DNA from: Fischerella sp. JS2
Lineage (GTDB): Bacteria > Cyanobacteriota > Cyanobacteriia > Cyanobacteriales > Nostocaceae
DNA length: 64,000 nt
Direction of reading: 5' to 3'
Assembly: GCF_032393985.1 (NCBI RefSeq)
Contig: NZ_CP135918.1
Coordinates: 1,798,001-1,862,000 of the forward strand
Made by a program: the position numbers and the translations under genes. Under the pieces are notes generated by a model, which was not told the DNA's origin, ran no database searches, and saw only the letters and a program-made list of their open reading frames with translations. Shown here piece after piece: positions 9,537 to 20,014 of this stretch; within the stretch, counting starts at the first letter, position 1, and every line of letters starts with the position of its first letter.

Positions 9537-11798
9537 TCACCACAAACCTACTTGTTGTCTTAGTTCTTCCATATCTAAATGATCACTCGCAAAAGCTTTC
9601 CGTAAAAGTGCATGGGGAATAAACTTGTCATACTTCTGAATTTCTGGTGCTTCTGCATCACTCAATAAATTCTCAGCTGTAATTCTTTGCTCACACAAAG
9701 AAAGAATTTCTGGATAAAGAGAGCTAACTTTTGTTTTATCTAATTTAATTATTAAATAATACGGATTTACACCGCCAATACTTTTAATTGCTAAAGATTC
9801 ACGACAAAACATGTTCAGTAACCTTTCCAAAGTCCGATAAGCCACTGTACCCATCCAAGGAAAAATGCAACACTTATCTTTAGCCAAAAGTAAAATATTT
9901 TTTTGCTCTAATCCACAATTGCGTGTGAGTTCGCGAACTATACGTAAACGCTGAATCGCGTTATTTTGCAAATAAGGGTATTCTATATCTTCAACTAAAA
10001 CTTGTCGCATTCTTTGGAGGACACGTGTATGAATTGTACCGCTACCACCACGCCAAAAAATACTTGCTTGCCCTTCAACTTGCTTTACTAAAATAATCTT
10101 CTTTTTAAAATCAACTTCTACAACTTCCCAAGTTCTCCCTGCCAAAGCAAATTGATTACCTACAGGCGGCGGCATAGATATACTACCAATTTCTGTAGCT
10201 CCTTGCTTAACCACGAACTCCTCATTATCTGGGAAGACAGCGTAAAATTGGAACTTACCCACTACCCTTTCACCAGCCAAACCCAAAATGAGTTTACCTT
10301 CTTCAGTCAATTGTAGATGATTAATATCAATTAAATAGCGTAGTAATAATTTCAAATCATCTTTGGATACAGCAGCAAACACAGGTAAACTCAAGACTTT
10401 TTGAGCAAGAGTAACTGGTGAAATTTCACCAACTGCTACTAAAATGCTCATAGTTTGGTGATACAACAAACTAAACGGATATCGCACAGGCTTAATTGGC
10501 TCAATCCACTTTTCCTCCAAATAAAGTTGAATAATTGCAATACACTGCAACAGTTGCCAAGGAATTTGTTCCGGTAGAGATGCTTCTTGTAATACTTCAT
10601 TTTCGGCACAAACAAAGCGCATATCAGCAGCTTCACCCCTTCTACCTGTACGTCCCAAACGTTGTAAAAAACTTGCTACAGAAAGTGGCGCTTCTAACTG
10701 AATCACCCGTTCAAGATAACCAATATCTATACCTAATTCTAAAGTTAAAGTTGCAGCAGTCACAGCAGGTCGATTCGGTTCCCGCATCGCCCTTTCTGCA
10801 CCTTGTCGCAAGCTAGCAGAAATACTGCCATGATGTACATGATATATATCTGCTTCCCCTTCCTGCATTGCCACTTTTCGTAAAGAAGCAATCACCGCTT
10901 CAGTCTGCGACTTGTTATTAGCAAAAATCAAACACTTACGATTCTTACTCAAATTAAAAATATATCTTTCATAACTACTTTTTCCTCCTAGTAATTCACC
11001 TGCTTTTCTTTCTTGGTGAACTTTGTTTTCTTTGTGGTTTGTTTCATCAATAACCCCATCATCAACGTCAACAAAAAAATGCTCCACAGCCAACCTAACT
11101 TGCCTATTTCCCCCCTCAATCTTGGGTGTAATCACCGACTTTTTACTCCCAGAACATAACCACTCCTCAGCCAATGCGTAATCACCAAGAGTAGCCGATA
11201 AACCAATTCTACGGGGTTGCTTTTGCGTCAAATTTTCCAACCTAGCCAACTGACAAAGAATCTGACAACCCCTTTCCGTACCCATAAAAGCATGAATTTC
11301 ATCAATGACAACAAATCGTAAATCACCAAACAAACGCTTGATGTCATGATATTGATTAATTAATAAACTTTCTAAAGACTCCGGTGTGATTTGCAGAATA
11401 CCTCGAGGATTTTTAAGCAGCTTACTTTTATGACTTTGAGAAACATCACCATGCCAATGCCAAACAGGGATATCTACTTCTTTGAGTAAACCATGCAAAC
11501 GTGCAAATTGATCATTAATTAAAGCTTTAATTGGGCCAATATACAATGCACCAATCGTACTTGAGGGATTTTTATGTAATAAAGTCAAAACTGGTAAAAA
11601 CGCTGCTTCTGTTTTTCCAGCAGCCGTAGCAGCCGCAATTAATAAATGAGCATCTGTATCAAAAATCGCTTGACATGCTGCGATTTGAACCGGACGTAAT
11701 TCCGTCCAGTTGTGATGGTAAATATATTCTTGAATAAAAGGTGCAAGCCGGGAAAATATGCGTAAATTTTGCTCATCTACGTGTATCTGCTTTGACAT
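9537..11798 (-). CDS. DEAD/DEAH-box helicase, Lhr-like
   Basis: Superfamily 2 ATP-dependent helicase of about 753 residues. Visible motifs in order: Q-motif region around ELRPVQIAACQAI, Walker A ATAAGKTEAAF, Walker B VIDEIHAF (DEIH), motif III SATLGD, motif V LELGIDIG and motif VI QRLGRTGRRG. A long C-terminal half includes a winged-helix-like segment with FWRGGSGTIHTRVLQRM, as in Lhr-related helicases. Family members act in nucleic-acid repair or RNA metabolism; the exact substrate is unknown. The frame continues to a GTG at 11855, but the ATG at 11798 gives the natural N-terminus before the Q-motif. No operon partner is evident; a small lipoprotein gene lies about 100 bp upstream on the same strand. 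Confidence 0.88.
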   Translation of the reverse strand: MSKQIHVDEQNLRIFSRLAPFIQEYIYHHNWTELRPVQIAACQAIFDTDAHLLIAAATAAGKTEAAFLPVLTLLHKNPSSTIGALYIGPIKALINDQFARLHGLLKEVDIPVWHWHGDVSQSHKSKLLKNPRGILQITPESLESLLINQYHDIKRLFGDLRFVVIDEIHAFMGTERGCQILCQLARLENLTQKQPRRIGLSATLGDYALAEEWLCSGSKKSVITPKIEGGNRQVRLAVEHFFVDVDDGVIDETNHKENKVHQERKAGELLGGKSSYERYIFNLSKNRKCLIFANNKSQTEAVIASLRKVAMQEGEADIYHVHHGSISASLRQGAERAMREPNRPAVTAATLTLELGIDIGYLERVIQLEAPLSVASFLQRLGRTGRRGEAADMRFVCAENEVLQEASLPEQIPWQLLQCIAIIQLYLEEKWIEPIKPVRYPFSLLYHQTMSILVAVGEISPVTLAQKVLSLPVFAAVSKDDLKLLLRYLIDINHLQLTEEGKLILGLAGERVVGKFQFYAVFPDNEEFVVKQGATEIGSISMPPPVGNQFALAGRTWEVVEVDFKKKIILVKQVEGQASIFWRGGSGTIHTRVLQRMRQVLVEDIEYPYLQNNAIQRLRIVRELTRNCGLEQKNILLLAKDKCCIFPWMGTVAYRTLERLLNMFCRESLAIKSIGGVNPYYLIIKLDKTKVSSLYPEILSLCEQRITAENLLSDAEAPEIQKYDKFIPHALLRKAFASDHLDMEELRQQVGLW

Positions 11799-11895
11799 TG
11801 ATAAAAATTTTTTAGACTCAAAATTTCTATCAATAATAATGGGCGGACGAAACACCCGCCCTACTCATTAATAAAGCTTATTTAGCTTCAGATAC

Positions 11896-12303
11896 TTATT
11901 GAGGACAATTAATACTGGAATCTAGCTGTGCTTTTGCAGCTTTGACTTTTGCAGATGCTTGCTTAATAGAAGTTGCAGCAGAAGCAAGAGTTTGTCTGTT
12001 AGAAAGACTATCAACCGTCTTGTCAAGGTTATTGTAGGCTTGGTTGAGATCATCTATTCTAGCTTCTTTCACCCTTTGTGCTGATTCCCTAACATTTGCG
12101 ATCGCCTGATCAACTGCTCTATCCGCGGCTCTGAGATCTCCAACTGTGGAAGCGGGAGTTAAATTTGACATTTGGTTAACAGCCTGTTCCAATTTAGCTA
12201 AATTTCCACAAAATTCAGCAGTTGCATTCTGAGTAGAAGTTGGCTGACAAGCTATCAAGGTCAAGAAAGGAAAAGCTACTAAGACAGTAATTGCTTTTTT
12301 CAT
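11896..12303 (-). CDS. small lipoprotein, helical
   Basis: A 135-residue secreted lipoprotein: basic start, hydrophobic core and lipobox LIAC with Cys19, then a helical region rich in Ala, Gln, Asp and Lys with spaced hydrophobics (for example LDKTVDSLSNRQTLASAATS). Two cysteines, one near residue 32 and one near the C-terminus (SSINC), could form a disulphide in the periplasm. I do not recognise a named family. It stands alone between the helicase gene and thiL. Confidence 0.75.
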   Translation of the reverse strand: MKKAITVLVAFPFLTLIACQPTSTQNATAEFCGNLAKLEQAVNQMSNLTPASTVGDLRAADRAVDQAIANVRESAQRVKEARIDDLNQAYNNLDKTVDSLSNRQTLASAATSIKQASAKVKAAKAQLDSSINCPQ

Positions 12304-12500
12304 TTTTAGTATTTCATCACTTTTTGATTACCTAAATTATTCGTTTAGGTATTTTTGATAGATATGAAATTCTGCAATTCAAAAACGAAATAACATGATG
12401 TTACAAGGGTATTGAATTTACCCTATTTGGAAGAAGCAATTTACCTCAATCTGGTTTGATTATCTTTAAACAATATCCTAAAAAAAATTAAATTCTTATT

Positions 12501-13556
12501 ATGAATAATCAATCATCTTATTTGCTAGTTAAAGATATTGGCGAACAAGGGCTATTACAAATTTTGCAACGCTTCTGTCCTAAGGAAATTATTGGGGACG
12601 ATGCAGCAGTAATTACTACTGAACTAGGGCAATCTCTGGTAGTAACTACTGATGTTTTAGTTGACAAAATTCATTTTAGTGAACTTACTACCTCAGCAGT
12701 CGATGTTGGTTGGCGCGCTGCTGCTGCTAATTTATCAGACTTGGCGGCAATGGGTGCTTCCCCCTTAGGAATTACTGTCGGGCTGGGACTACCTGGTGAT
12801 GTTTCTGTAAGTTGGGTAGAACAAATGTATGTAGGTATGACACAATGCCTACAACAATACAACACTCCAATTGTGGGTGGGGATGTAGTGCGATCGCCAG
12901 TAATTACTATTGCCATTACTGCTTTTGGTCAAGCTTACCCCCAGCAGATTATCCGCCGTCACCAAGCTCAAGTGGGAGATAGAATCATCGTTACTGGTGT
13001 TCATGGTGCGTCCCGGGCGGGCTTAGAATTGCTCTTGCATCCCGAAAAGGGAGAAAACCTTAGCCCAGAAGAAACAAAGGCTTTAATCCGCACTCACCAG
13101 CGCCCACAGCCCCGATTAGATGTCTTACCCATCCTCTGGCAAATTCTTGGTTCTTCCTACACCCTTAAACCCCCACACCCTTACACCCCTATTTCCCACT
13201 TGCCGGTATCTGGGATGGACAGCAGCGACGGTTTAGCAGATGCGCTAGTACAAATTTGCCGTGCTAGTAATGTTGGCGCTGTAGTAGAACGTACACAAAT
13301 TCCTTCGCCACCAGCTTTTGCGCACTGGCTAACCCAAGAACAAGCCTTACAGTATAGCCTCTACGGTGGTGAAGATTTTGAATTGGTGTTGTGCTTACCA
13401 AAAGAGCCAGCCTACAAATTAGTACAAATGCTTGGTCAAGGTGCAGCTGCGATTGGAGAAATCACAAATGGCTCAACCGTAGTATTACATGACCAAAAAC
13501 AAGAATTCCCTGACCAAGTTTTGACTCTTAGTCAGGGATTTCAGCATTTTGGTTAG
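12501..13556 (+). CDS. thiL: thiamine-monophosphate kinase
   Basis: ThiL phosphorylates thiamine monophosphate to thiamine diphosphate, the last step of cofactor synthesis. The 351-residue protein has the PurM/AIR-synthase fold, with GDDAAVI near residue 34, TTDVLVDKIHF, the metal-binding WRAAAANLSDLAAMGA and the C-terminal ATP region SGMDSSDGLADAL and GGEDFELV. Between about residues 217 and 234 a Pro/Tyr/His-rich stretch (LKPPHPYTPISHLP) interrupts the usual alignment. It is encoded by the low-complexity cacccttacacccc type sequence seen elsewhere in intergenic DNA, so it looks like an in-frame repeat insertion. No neighbour is functionally linked. Confidence 0.94.
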   Translation: MNNQSSYLLVKDIGEQGLLQILQRFCPKEIIGDDAAVITTELGQSLVVTTDVLVDKIHFSELTTSAVDVGWRAAAANLSDLAAMGASPLGITVGLGLPGDVSVSWVEQMYVGMTQCLQQYNTPIVGGDVVRSPVITIAITAFGQAYPQQIIRRHQAQVGDRIIVTGVHGASRAGLELLLHPEKGENLSPEETKALIRTHQRPQPRLDVLPILWQILGSSYTLKPPHPYTPISHLPVSGMDSSDGLADALVQICRASNVGAVVERTQIPSPPAFAHWLTQEQALQYSLYGGEDFELVLCLPKEPAYKLVQMLGQGAAAIGEITNGSTVVLHDQKQEFPDQVLTLSQGFQHFG

Positions 13557-13599
13557 TGGTTAAAAACCAACTACTAACTACCAACTACTAACAAATTTA

Positions 13600-14613
13600 T
13601 TACTTCCACTTCTCGGCTACTAATTCTGCCAAGTCGAGAACACGTTGGCTGTAACCCCATTCGTTGTCGTACCATGCCATAACTTTCACCATGTCGCCAC
13701 CCATGACCATTGTCAAGCTGGCATCAACAATGGAAGAGGCATCAGTACCTTGATAGTCAGAGGATACCAATTGTAGTTCACTGTAATCTAAAATGCCTTT
13801 TAGCTCATTTTCAGAAGCACTCTTGAGAGCGGCGTTAACTTCTTCCGCAATTGTTGGCTTCTCAACTTGGATCACGAAATCCACCATCGAAACGTTGGGG
13901 GTGGGTACACGCAATGCTACACCATTGAGTTTGCCTTTGAGTGCTGGTAATACTAACGCTACAGCTTTTGCTGCACCGGTGGAAGTAGGAACAATGTTAA
14001 TTGCCGCAGCACGCGCACGGCGTACATCTCGGTGAGAAGCGTCCAGCAGGCGCTGATCTCCTGTGTAGCTGTGGGTGGTGGTCATTGTACCTTTGATGAT
14101 GCCAAATTTTTCGTGTAAGACTTTGGCAACAGGAGCCAAGCAGTTGGTAGTACAGCTGGCGTTGCTGATGATGTGGTGTTTATCGTGATCGTAATCGTGA
14201 TGGTTCACGCCAATCACGAAAGTACCATCTTCATTTTTGCCAGGAGCGGTGATCAAAACCTTTTTGGCGCCAGCATTTATATGCTTCATCGCCCCTTCTT
14301 TGGCAGTAAAGACCCCTGTCGCTTCAATAATTAGGTCAATTTCCCACTCTTTCCAGGGCAAGTTTTCTGGGTTGCGATCAGATACGCATTTTACGGTCTT
14401 ACCGTTTGCGATGATTGAGTTATCATCGGCAGTAATTTCAACACCTTTTAACTTCCCTAGCATCGAATCATATTTGAGCAGGTGAGCGTTGGTTCTGGGA
14501 TCTGAGGTGTCGTTGATAGCAACTAGGTCGATATTGCTATTCTCTCTACCCAACCAACAGCGCATAAAGTTACGACCGATGCGCCCGAAACCGTTGATAG
14601 CAACTCTAATCAC
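13600..14613 (-). CDS. gap2: glyceraldehyde-3-phosphate dehydrogenase, photosynthetic (Gap2) type
   Basis: Tetrameric GAPDH of the Gap2 type, which in cyanobacteria works in the reductive Calvin-Benson direction and can use NADPH. The 337-residue sequence shows [10 protein letters not shown] at the nucleotide site, [18 protein letters not shown] (Gap2-like, unlike glycolytic Gap1), catalytic [12 protein letters not shown] (Cys near 155), HSYTGDQR and WYDNEWGYS near the end. The start is a GTG at 14613 (protein begins [10 protein letters not shown]), with GAGGG about 10 nt upstream. It is convergent with thiL, separated by a short repeat-like AACTACTAACTACC stretch. Confidence 0.96.
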   Translation of the reverse strand: MIRVAINGFGRIGRNFMRCWLGRENSNIDLVAINDTSDPRTNAHLLKYDSMLGKLKGVEITADDNSIIANGKTVKCVSDRNPENLPWKEWEIDLIIEATGVFTAKEGAMKHINAGAKKVLITAPGKNEDGTFVIGVNHHDYDHDKHHIISNASCTTNCLAPVAKVLHEKFGIIKGTMTTTHSYTGDQRLLDASHRDVRRARAAAINIVPTSTGAAKAVALVLPALKGKLNGVALRVPTPNVSMVDFVIQVEKPTIAEEVNAALKSASENELKGILDYSELQLVSSDYQGTDASSIVDASLTMVMGGDMVKVMAWYDNEWGYSQRVLDLAELVAEKWK

Positions 14614-14891
14614 AGCGTCTTGCCCTCTGTTATATATGCCTAATTAAATCTTATGGTTGACCCCGATCATATCGCAAAGGGGGGAGTATTTATAACTATA
14701 AAGTGTTAGAACCCAAAAAAAATTTTAATTTTTTTTATTAGGGCATTTGTCATTGGTCATTTGTCATTTGTTAGTGGTTGGTTGTTAAACATCCCCCTTG
14801 TCTCCCTTGTCTCCCACACTCCCCGCACTCCTCACCTTCTTCTGAATTTTTAATTTTTAATTTTTAATTGTTTTGTCCCCGATTCCCTGTT

Positions 14892-15506
14892 TTAAACATA
14901 GAGGCTGTGAGCAGCTATGTAACTTCGTACTGATTCTGGAACTAGGTAACGAATCGATTGGCGATCACGACATAAGTTACGAATGATACTTGACGAAACT
15001 CCCACTAAAGGGGTATGCAATAATTGCCAGTGTATGGTGCTGGACTGACTTGCAAATTTTTGCTCCACTTGCTTGCAGATTAAATCAGTTTGAGTTATAC
15101 ATTCACTACCAAGATATCGGGGTGCGATTAACCAATCGCACAATTGTGCTAGCTCCTGTCCGCGATACCACTGAGGTAGCGTTTGAAAGGAATCCAGACC
15201 AACAATCCAACACCAATGAGTATTGGGATAAAAATTGGATAAATCAATCAGGGTATTAATGGCATAAGAAGTACCAGATTGCGATTGCTCAATCGGTGAA
15301 ACAGTAAATCCTAAGTTGTCTGTTATCGCCGCTTGTAGCATCGCTAAACGATGTTGAAACGAAGCTGCTTTTTTATGAGGAGGATGAGCTGATGGCACCC
15401 AAAGAATCTTTTCTAGGGGTACTTGATTGAGAGCTGTTTCGGCTACGATGAGATGTCCCCAATGAACAGGATCAAATGTGCCACCAAAAATTGCAATTTG
15501 TTGCAT
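14892..15506 (-). CDS. nadD: nicotinate-nucleotide adenylyltransferase
   Basis: Transfers AMP to nicotinate mononucleotide in NAD synthesis. The 204-residue protein has the nucleotidyltransferase signature GGTFDPVHWGHLIVA at the N-terminus, WVPSAHPPHKK, and the C-terminal ISSSIIR-type motif here written VSSSIIRNL. The ATG at 15506 is the natural first codon. The 278-bp stretch between it and gap2 holds low-complexity tgtctccc-type repeats only. Confidence 0.92.
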   Translation of the reverse strand: MQQIAIFGGTFDPVHWGHLIVAETALNQVPLEKILWVPSAHPPHKKAASFQHRLAMLQAAITDNLGFTVSPIEQSQSGTSYAINTLIDLSNFYPNTHWCWIVGLDSFQTLPQWYRGQELAQLCDWLIAPRYLGSECITQTDLICKQVEQKFASQSSTIHWQLLHTPLVGVSSSIIRNLCRDRQSIRYLVPESVRSYIAAHSLYV

Positions 15507-15845
15507 CCACTCTTTTTTTTAGCTTGATTCGATTTCAAAGTAGTTAACACTCAGTCTACCATTGTAGCCAATTCCAGCAAATAGACCGATATTATGTGTT
15601 TGAAAATACAGTTGTATATTTCCCGAAGGTGCAGAAATTTGCAGAATAAACATAATATTAGTTCAGAAAGAGAAAAACCACTTACAAGGTTAAAATCATT
15701 CTGAAGTAATGTAATCTGAGCATGAAAATCTACCTATCAGGAGTATGAGATTTATACAGAGGTAGTATCAATAAAAAACAAAATCCTGTTATGATACGCG
15801 TGTCATTTGTGATGTTTATGTGGTGTGGTAATAGAGGAGTAATTG
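15507..15845 (+). promoter_or_regulatory. nadD-murC divergent intergenic region
   Basis: 339 bp between divergent genes. A TATGAT box at 15790-15795 is a plausible -10 for murC, but I see no good -35. The strong GAGGAG at about 15834-15839 is the murC ribosome-binding site. No other structure was recognised. Confidence 0.4.
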
Positions 15846-17309
15846 ATGAAAAAATCTGTAGACTTTAGCGGTAGACCATTTCATTTTATTGGTATTGGTG
15901 GCATAGGTATGTCTGCTTTGGCATATGTGCTAGCAAAACGTCAATTGCCTGTTTCGGGTTCGGATCTTCGTCCAAATCACATTACTTCCAAATTGGAATC
16001 TATCGGGGCTCATATTTTTGCTAAACAAGAAGCAAGCAATTTAGAATTCTTTCGCCCAAAAGAGAATGAAAATCGAGTAATTTTAAATACTCAAAATCAT
16101 GTGTCAACTAACAAAGTGGCACAACTACCGCAAGTAATTTGTTCCACAGCAATAAATACTAATAATCTGGAATATAAAGCAGCATTAGAATTAGGCTGCC
16201 CAATTTTCCATCGTTCAGATGTATTGGCAACTTTAATTTCTGAATATGACAGCATCGCAGTTGCTGGAACTCACGGCAAAACTACCACCAGTAGTATGAT
16301 AGGATATCTGCTACTGCAAGCTGATCTAGATCCAACAATTTTGATTGGTGGTGAAGTTAATGCCTGGGAAGGTAACGCTAGATTAGGTCAAAGTCGGTAT
16401 TTAGTAGCAGAAGCAGATGAATCAGATGGTTCATTAGTTAAACATGCCCCAGAAATCGGTGTAATCACGAATATTGAACTAGACCATCCCGACCACTACG
16501 ACAATTTAGAAGAAGTAGTGGAAATATTCCATACCTTCGCTAAAAGTTGTAAAACTTTGGTAGCTAGTATTGATTGTGCAACGGTGCGTGATCGCTTTCA
16601 ACCAACAATCAGCTACAGTTTAAATCCAGAAACAGGCGCAGATTATACCGTTACAAATATAGACTATCGTGCAGATGGCACTACCGCTTTAGTTTGGGAG
16701 CGGGGGAAAGCCTTGGGTGTGTTAAATTTGCGTTTGCTCAGTCGCCATAACCTTAGCAATGCTCTAGCAGCAGTAGCTGTTGGTCGCGTCTTGGGATTAG
16801 AATTTGGCGAGATTGCCAAGGGACTTGCCACTTTTGAAGGCGCAAGACGTCGCTTTGAATTCCGGGGCGAAGCTCACGGAATCACATTCATTGACGACTA
16901 TGCCCACCATCCTAGCGAAATTCGTGCCACTCTAGCAGCAGCACGTCTGCAAGCAAGACCAGGACAAAGAGTAGTTGCCATATTTCAACCTCATCGCTAC
17001 AGCCGTACACTGGCATTTTTAGAAGAATTTGCCGAATCTTTTACCCATGCTGATGTAGTTATACTCACTGACATTTACAGCGCTGGGGAAGTCAACATAG
17101 GGCAAGTAAGCGGTGAACAATTAGTACAGGAAGTTGCCAAACATCATCCACAAGTCAAGTATCAAGCAAACTTAGCCTTAATGTGTGATTTCTTACAGCA
17201 AACACTACGTTCTGGAGACTTAGCACTGTTTCTAGGAGCTGGGAATTTAAATCAGGTAATTCCGGAGGTAATTGCTACACTCCATCAACCAGCTACAGCG
17301 ACATCTTAA
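15846..17309 (+). CDS. murC: UDP-N-acetylmuramate-L-alanine ligase
   Basis: Adds L-alanine to UDP-MurNAc in peptidoglycan synthesis. The 487-residue protein contains the N-terminal Rossmann motif GIGGIGMSALA, the ATP loop GTHGKTTTSS near residue 130, the central ligase region EADESDGSLVKH and the C-terminal DDYAHHPSEI. A TTG directly precedes the ATG in frame; the ATG at 15846 is chosen because GAGGAG lies 6 nt before it. Compared with typical MurC there is a somewhat longer loop after about residue 60 (FRPKENENRVILNTQN). It is followed by murB 124 bp downstream on the same strand, a usual murC-murB pair. Confidence 0.96.
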   Translation: MKKSVDFSGRPFHFIGIGGIGMSALAYVLAKRQLPVSGSDLRPNHITSKLESIGAHIFAKQEASNLEFFRPKENENRVILNTQNHVSTNKVAQLPQVICSTAINTNNLEYKAALELGCPIFHRSDVLATLISEYDSIAVAGTHGKTTTSSMIGYLLLQADLDPTILIGGEVNAWEGNARLGQSRYLVAEADESDGSLVKHAPEIGVITNIELDHPDHYDNLEEVVEIFHTFAKSCKTLVASIDCATVRDRFQPTISYSLNPETGADYTVTNIDYRADGTTALVWERGKALGVLNLRLLSRHNLSNALAAVAVGRVLGLEFGEIAKGLATFEGARRRFEFRGEAHGITFIDDYAHHPSEIRATLAAARLQARPGQRVVAIFQPHRYSRTLAFLEEFAESFTHADVVILTDIYSAGEVNIGQVSGEQLVQEVAKHHPQVKYQANLALMCDFLQQTLRSGDLALFLGAGNLNQVIPEVIATLHQPATATS

Positions 17310-17433
17310 AAGTCTTATGGGCTAGTTTCTTGCTCTAGCTGAATGTCAGTCTTGCAAATTTCATTTATTGCATCAAATAATTACCGTATTTGTACGGTGG
17401 ATAAACATCAAATTAAAACAGATTCTGGTAAAT

Positions 17434-18429
17434 ATGGCAATTTCCCAGGCAGGTGTAAGTGTCTGCACAAATTCTGGTGTGAATGTAAATAAACGACAAA
17501 CAACTAATTCCAAAACTAAGGAAATTCCCTTACTTGGTACTGACTGCGCGATTAAATCACAAGTTCCTCTGTCAGCATATACTTCCTACAGAGTCGGAGG
17601 GCCAGCAGAATGGTATGTTGCACCTCGCAACATCGAAGCAATGCACGCGAGTTTAGTGTATGCAAAAGAGGAAGGTTTACCAGTAACAGTACTGGGAGCA
17701 GGTTCTAACTTGCTAGTAAGCGATCGCGGTATTCCAGGCTTAGTTATCGCTACCCGCCATTTGCGCCAAACTCACTTTGATCCAGAAACCGGTCTATTAA
17801 CAGTAGCAGCTGGGGAACCAATACCCAGTTTGGCAATGGCTGCGGCAGAGCAGGGATGGCAGGGCTTAGAATGGTCTGTAGGTATCCCTGGAACCGTTGG
17901 TGGGGCTGTAGTGATGAATGCAGGAGCGCATAATAGCTGTATTGCAGATATCTTAGTCAGCGCTCAAGTACTTTCACCCGACGGTACTATCGAAACCCTG
18001 ACTAGTGAACAATTGGGTTATAGCTATCGTACTTCTATCTTACAAGGAAGCGATCGCATTGTTACCCAAGCCACCTTCCAAATGCAACCAGGCGCTGACC
18101 CCGCCCTTGTGATTGCAACTACCAAGCAACACAAACAGCACCGACTGACAACACAACCTTACGACAAACCTAGTTGCGGTAGCGTCTTCCGTAACCCCAA
18201 ACCCTACGCCGCAGGTTGGTTAATTGAACAAACTGGTTTAAAAGGCTTTCAGATTGGTAACGCACAAGTAGCACAACGTCATGCTAACTTTATCGTTAAT
18301 TGTGGTGGTGCAAGTGCGTGGGATATTTTTAATCTCATCCGCCATGTGCAATATCAAGTACAGGATCGGTGGTCAATTTTATTAGAACCAGAAGTCAAGA
18401 TGTTGGGAGAATTCCCCGCAGCTTGTTGA
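17434..18429 (+). CDS. murB: UDP-N-acetylenolpyruvoylglucosamine reductase
   Basis: FAD-dependent reductase producing UDP-MurNAc, the step just before MurC. Visible are the FAD-binding [45 protein letters not shown], the SYRTS loop and catalytic CGSVFRNP, and the terminal Glu region [10 protein letters not shown]. It is a type I-like MurB of about 331 residues. The frame is open from a TTG at 17368, but the extra 22 residues are unlike the family; the ATG at 17434 is preferred, followed by a divergent 35-40 residue leader before the conserved domain. It is probably cotranscribed with murC. Confidence 0.95.
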   Translation: MAISQAGVSVCTNSGVNVNKRQTTNSKTKEIPLLGTDCAIKSQVPLSAYTSYRVGGPAEWYVAPRNIEAMHASLVYAKEEGLPVTVLGAGSNLLVSDRGIPGLVIATRHLRQTHFDPETGLLTVAAGEPIPSLAMAAAEQGWQGLEWSVGIPGTVGGAVVMNAGAHNSCIADILVSAQVLSPDGTIETLTSEQLGYSYRTSILQGSDRIVTQATFQMQPGADPALVIATTKQHKQHRLTTQPYDKPSCGSVFRNPKPYAAGWLIEQTGLKGFQIGNAQVAQRHANFIVNCGGASAWDIFNLIRHVQYQVQDRWSILLEPEVKMLGEFPAAC

Positions 18430-18600
18430 TAGTTGCGATTGAAATTATGCAGTTTAAATTATGTAGTAAGCACGCTTTGTGCTTACTACTAATTTTTTGA
18501 ACACCAAATTTTCGAGCGATCGCCCAATCTCTACAAACCAGAATTACTGAGGCGGGAAGTGGAATCCCAATTTGCTCAACCACTCCCCGATTAAGCTCTA

Positions 18601-18918
18601 TTAAATCAAACTTCTGAGACGCTGGACTAATTGTGGTGCTTGCAACACACCCTCAATTCTATCCACTGGCTGACCTTGCTTAAACAGTAATAGAGTTGGT
18701 AGAGCCTCTATCCTATACTGAGTAGCCAATTGTTGGTATTTTTCAGTGTCTATTTTGACAATTCTAATTTGACCTTGGAGTTGGGCATTAACCTGCTCTA
18801 AAATCGGAGTCATCATCTGACAAGGCCCGCACCAGTCAGCATAAAAATCTACCAATACGGGTACATCAGAACCAGATAGCATTTCTTCAAAGCTATTGAA
18901 TTGCTTTTTTGTAGCCAT
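18601..18918 (-). CDS. thioredoxin
   Basis: Thiol-disulphide oxidoreductase of 105 residues with the classical active site WCGPC (Cys30, Cys33), VDFYADWCGPCQMMTPIL context, and the cis-Pro loop IEALPTLLLF. The QMMTPIL sequence after the active site, instead of KMIAPVL, resembles the y-type thioredoxins of cyanobacteria, which serve antioxidant enzymes, but this assignment is only by memory of the pattern. The window also has a 2-Cys peroxiredoxin, a plausible partner. It is convergent with murB. Confidence 0.93.
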   Translation of the reverse strand: MATKKQFNSFEEMLSGSDVPVLVDFYADWCGPCQMMTPILEQVNAQLQGQIRIVKIDTEKYQQLATQYRIEALPTLLLFKQGQPVDRIEGVLQAPQLVQRLRSLI

Positions 18919-19191
18919 GTGATACGCACCAGTTTTTTATTGTTTGATTTTAATAGTAGTTCTTTACAGCTTGGATGATTGTAAAGCATATTTGCAGTGC
19001 TGTATTGGTAATTGGTGAGACTACTTGCCGTCTTGGCTTATGCCGAGATGGCAAAGTAGCGAACCCGAAGGGTAATTGGTAATTAAAGATACTGATGATT
19101 TTTCCAGATCCGATACCCAATGCCCAAGCTTTATATAGTAAGCAATTAGTCGGAAATCGTATCACAGAACATTTAAAAAGTATTATAAAAA

Positions 19192-20001
19192 TTACTTATA
19201 GGCTATATTACTATGGGTAATTGCTTTGGGATTGCTATTTGTTTCCATCCCATCCTCATACAGGAGTTTCATGACATCATCTTTGTATTTCTGAAATGTA
19301 GTATGGCGCTTGATTTGAGGATTCGATTTGCTAGGTAGTTGGATTTGCAATTCCTGCCTAATTGTACCTGGTCGCGCACTTAATACGTAGATGCGCTGTG
19401 ATAAAAAAATTGCTTCCTCCACATCATGAGTGATCATAAAAATTGTCGTGCTGGTACTACGCCAAATCTCCAGTAAAAATTGCTGCATTGCTTCTTTTGT
19501 TTGTGCATCTAAAGCACCAAAGGGTTCATCCATAAGTAAAATTTTTGGTTTCGATGCTAAAGCACGGGCGATCGCTACTCGTTGTTTCATCCCACCAGAA
19601 AGTTCTTTCGGTAGCGCCTTCGCAAACGTAGATAAACCTACTACCTCAAGATAATAAGCCGCCTGTTGTCGTCGCTGGGCTTTCGGTACGCCCTGTAGCT
19701 TCAAACCAAATTCTACATTTTCGGCAACACTCATCCACGGATAAAGAGTATAGCTTTGAAAAACCATACCACGATCAGATCCTGGCCCTGTAACGCACAC
19801 CTCATCAACCAGTATTTCCCCTGCTGTCGGAGTATCCAACCCTGCAATTAGGCGTAGCAGAGTTGACTTACCAGAACCACTAGCACCTACTGCACAGACA
19901 AATTCTCCCTCTTCAATGTGCAAACTAATATCTTGCAGCGCAGTCAGCAAACCGCGCTTAGTTTTGAATTGTTTGTGGAGTTGATTAATTTCTAAATGCA
20001 T
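19192..20001 (-). CDS. ABC transporter ATPase, guanidine locus (TauB/SsuB family)
   Basis: Nucleotide-binding subunit of a nitrate/taurine/sulfonate-type importer. In 269 residues it has Walker A GASGSGKST (about 40-48), the signature LSGGMKQR, Walker B ILLMDEPFGALD and the switch His in MITHDVEEA. It is the last gene of the minus-strand series, 13 bp after the permease. In Synechocystis the same order of ATPase, permease and binding protein beside hypB, hypA and the guanidine hydrolase (sll1082-sll1077) is established, so guanidine is the likely cargo; within the family alone taurine or sulfonate could not be excluded. Confidence 0.9.
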   Translation of the reverse strand: MHLEINQLHKQFKTKRGLLTALQDISLHIEEGEFVCAVGASGSGKSTLLRLIAGLDTPTAGEILVDEVCVTGPGSDRGMVFQSYTLYPWMSVAENVEFGLKLQGVPKAQRRQQAAYYLEVVGLSTFAKALPKELSGGMKQRVAIARALASKPKILLMDEPFGALDAQTKEAMQQFLLEIWRSTSTTIFMITHDVEEAIFLSQRIYVLSARPGTIRQELQIQLPSKSNPQIKRHTTFQKYKDDVMKLLYEDGMETNSNPKAITHSNIAYK

Positions 20002-20014
20002 AATTTGTTATTTG

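Noticed and set aside
18950-19165. 71-codon minus-strand frame downstream of the thioredoxin gene region
   Set aside because: Low-complexity content, no Shine-Dalgarno, contains a repeat with GCCGAGATGGCAAAG; judged non-coding.
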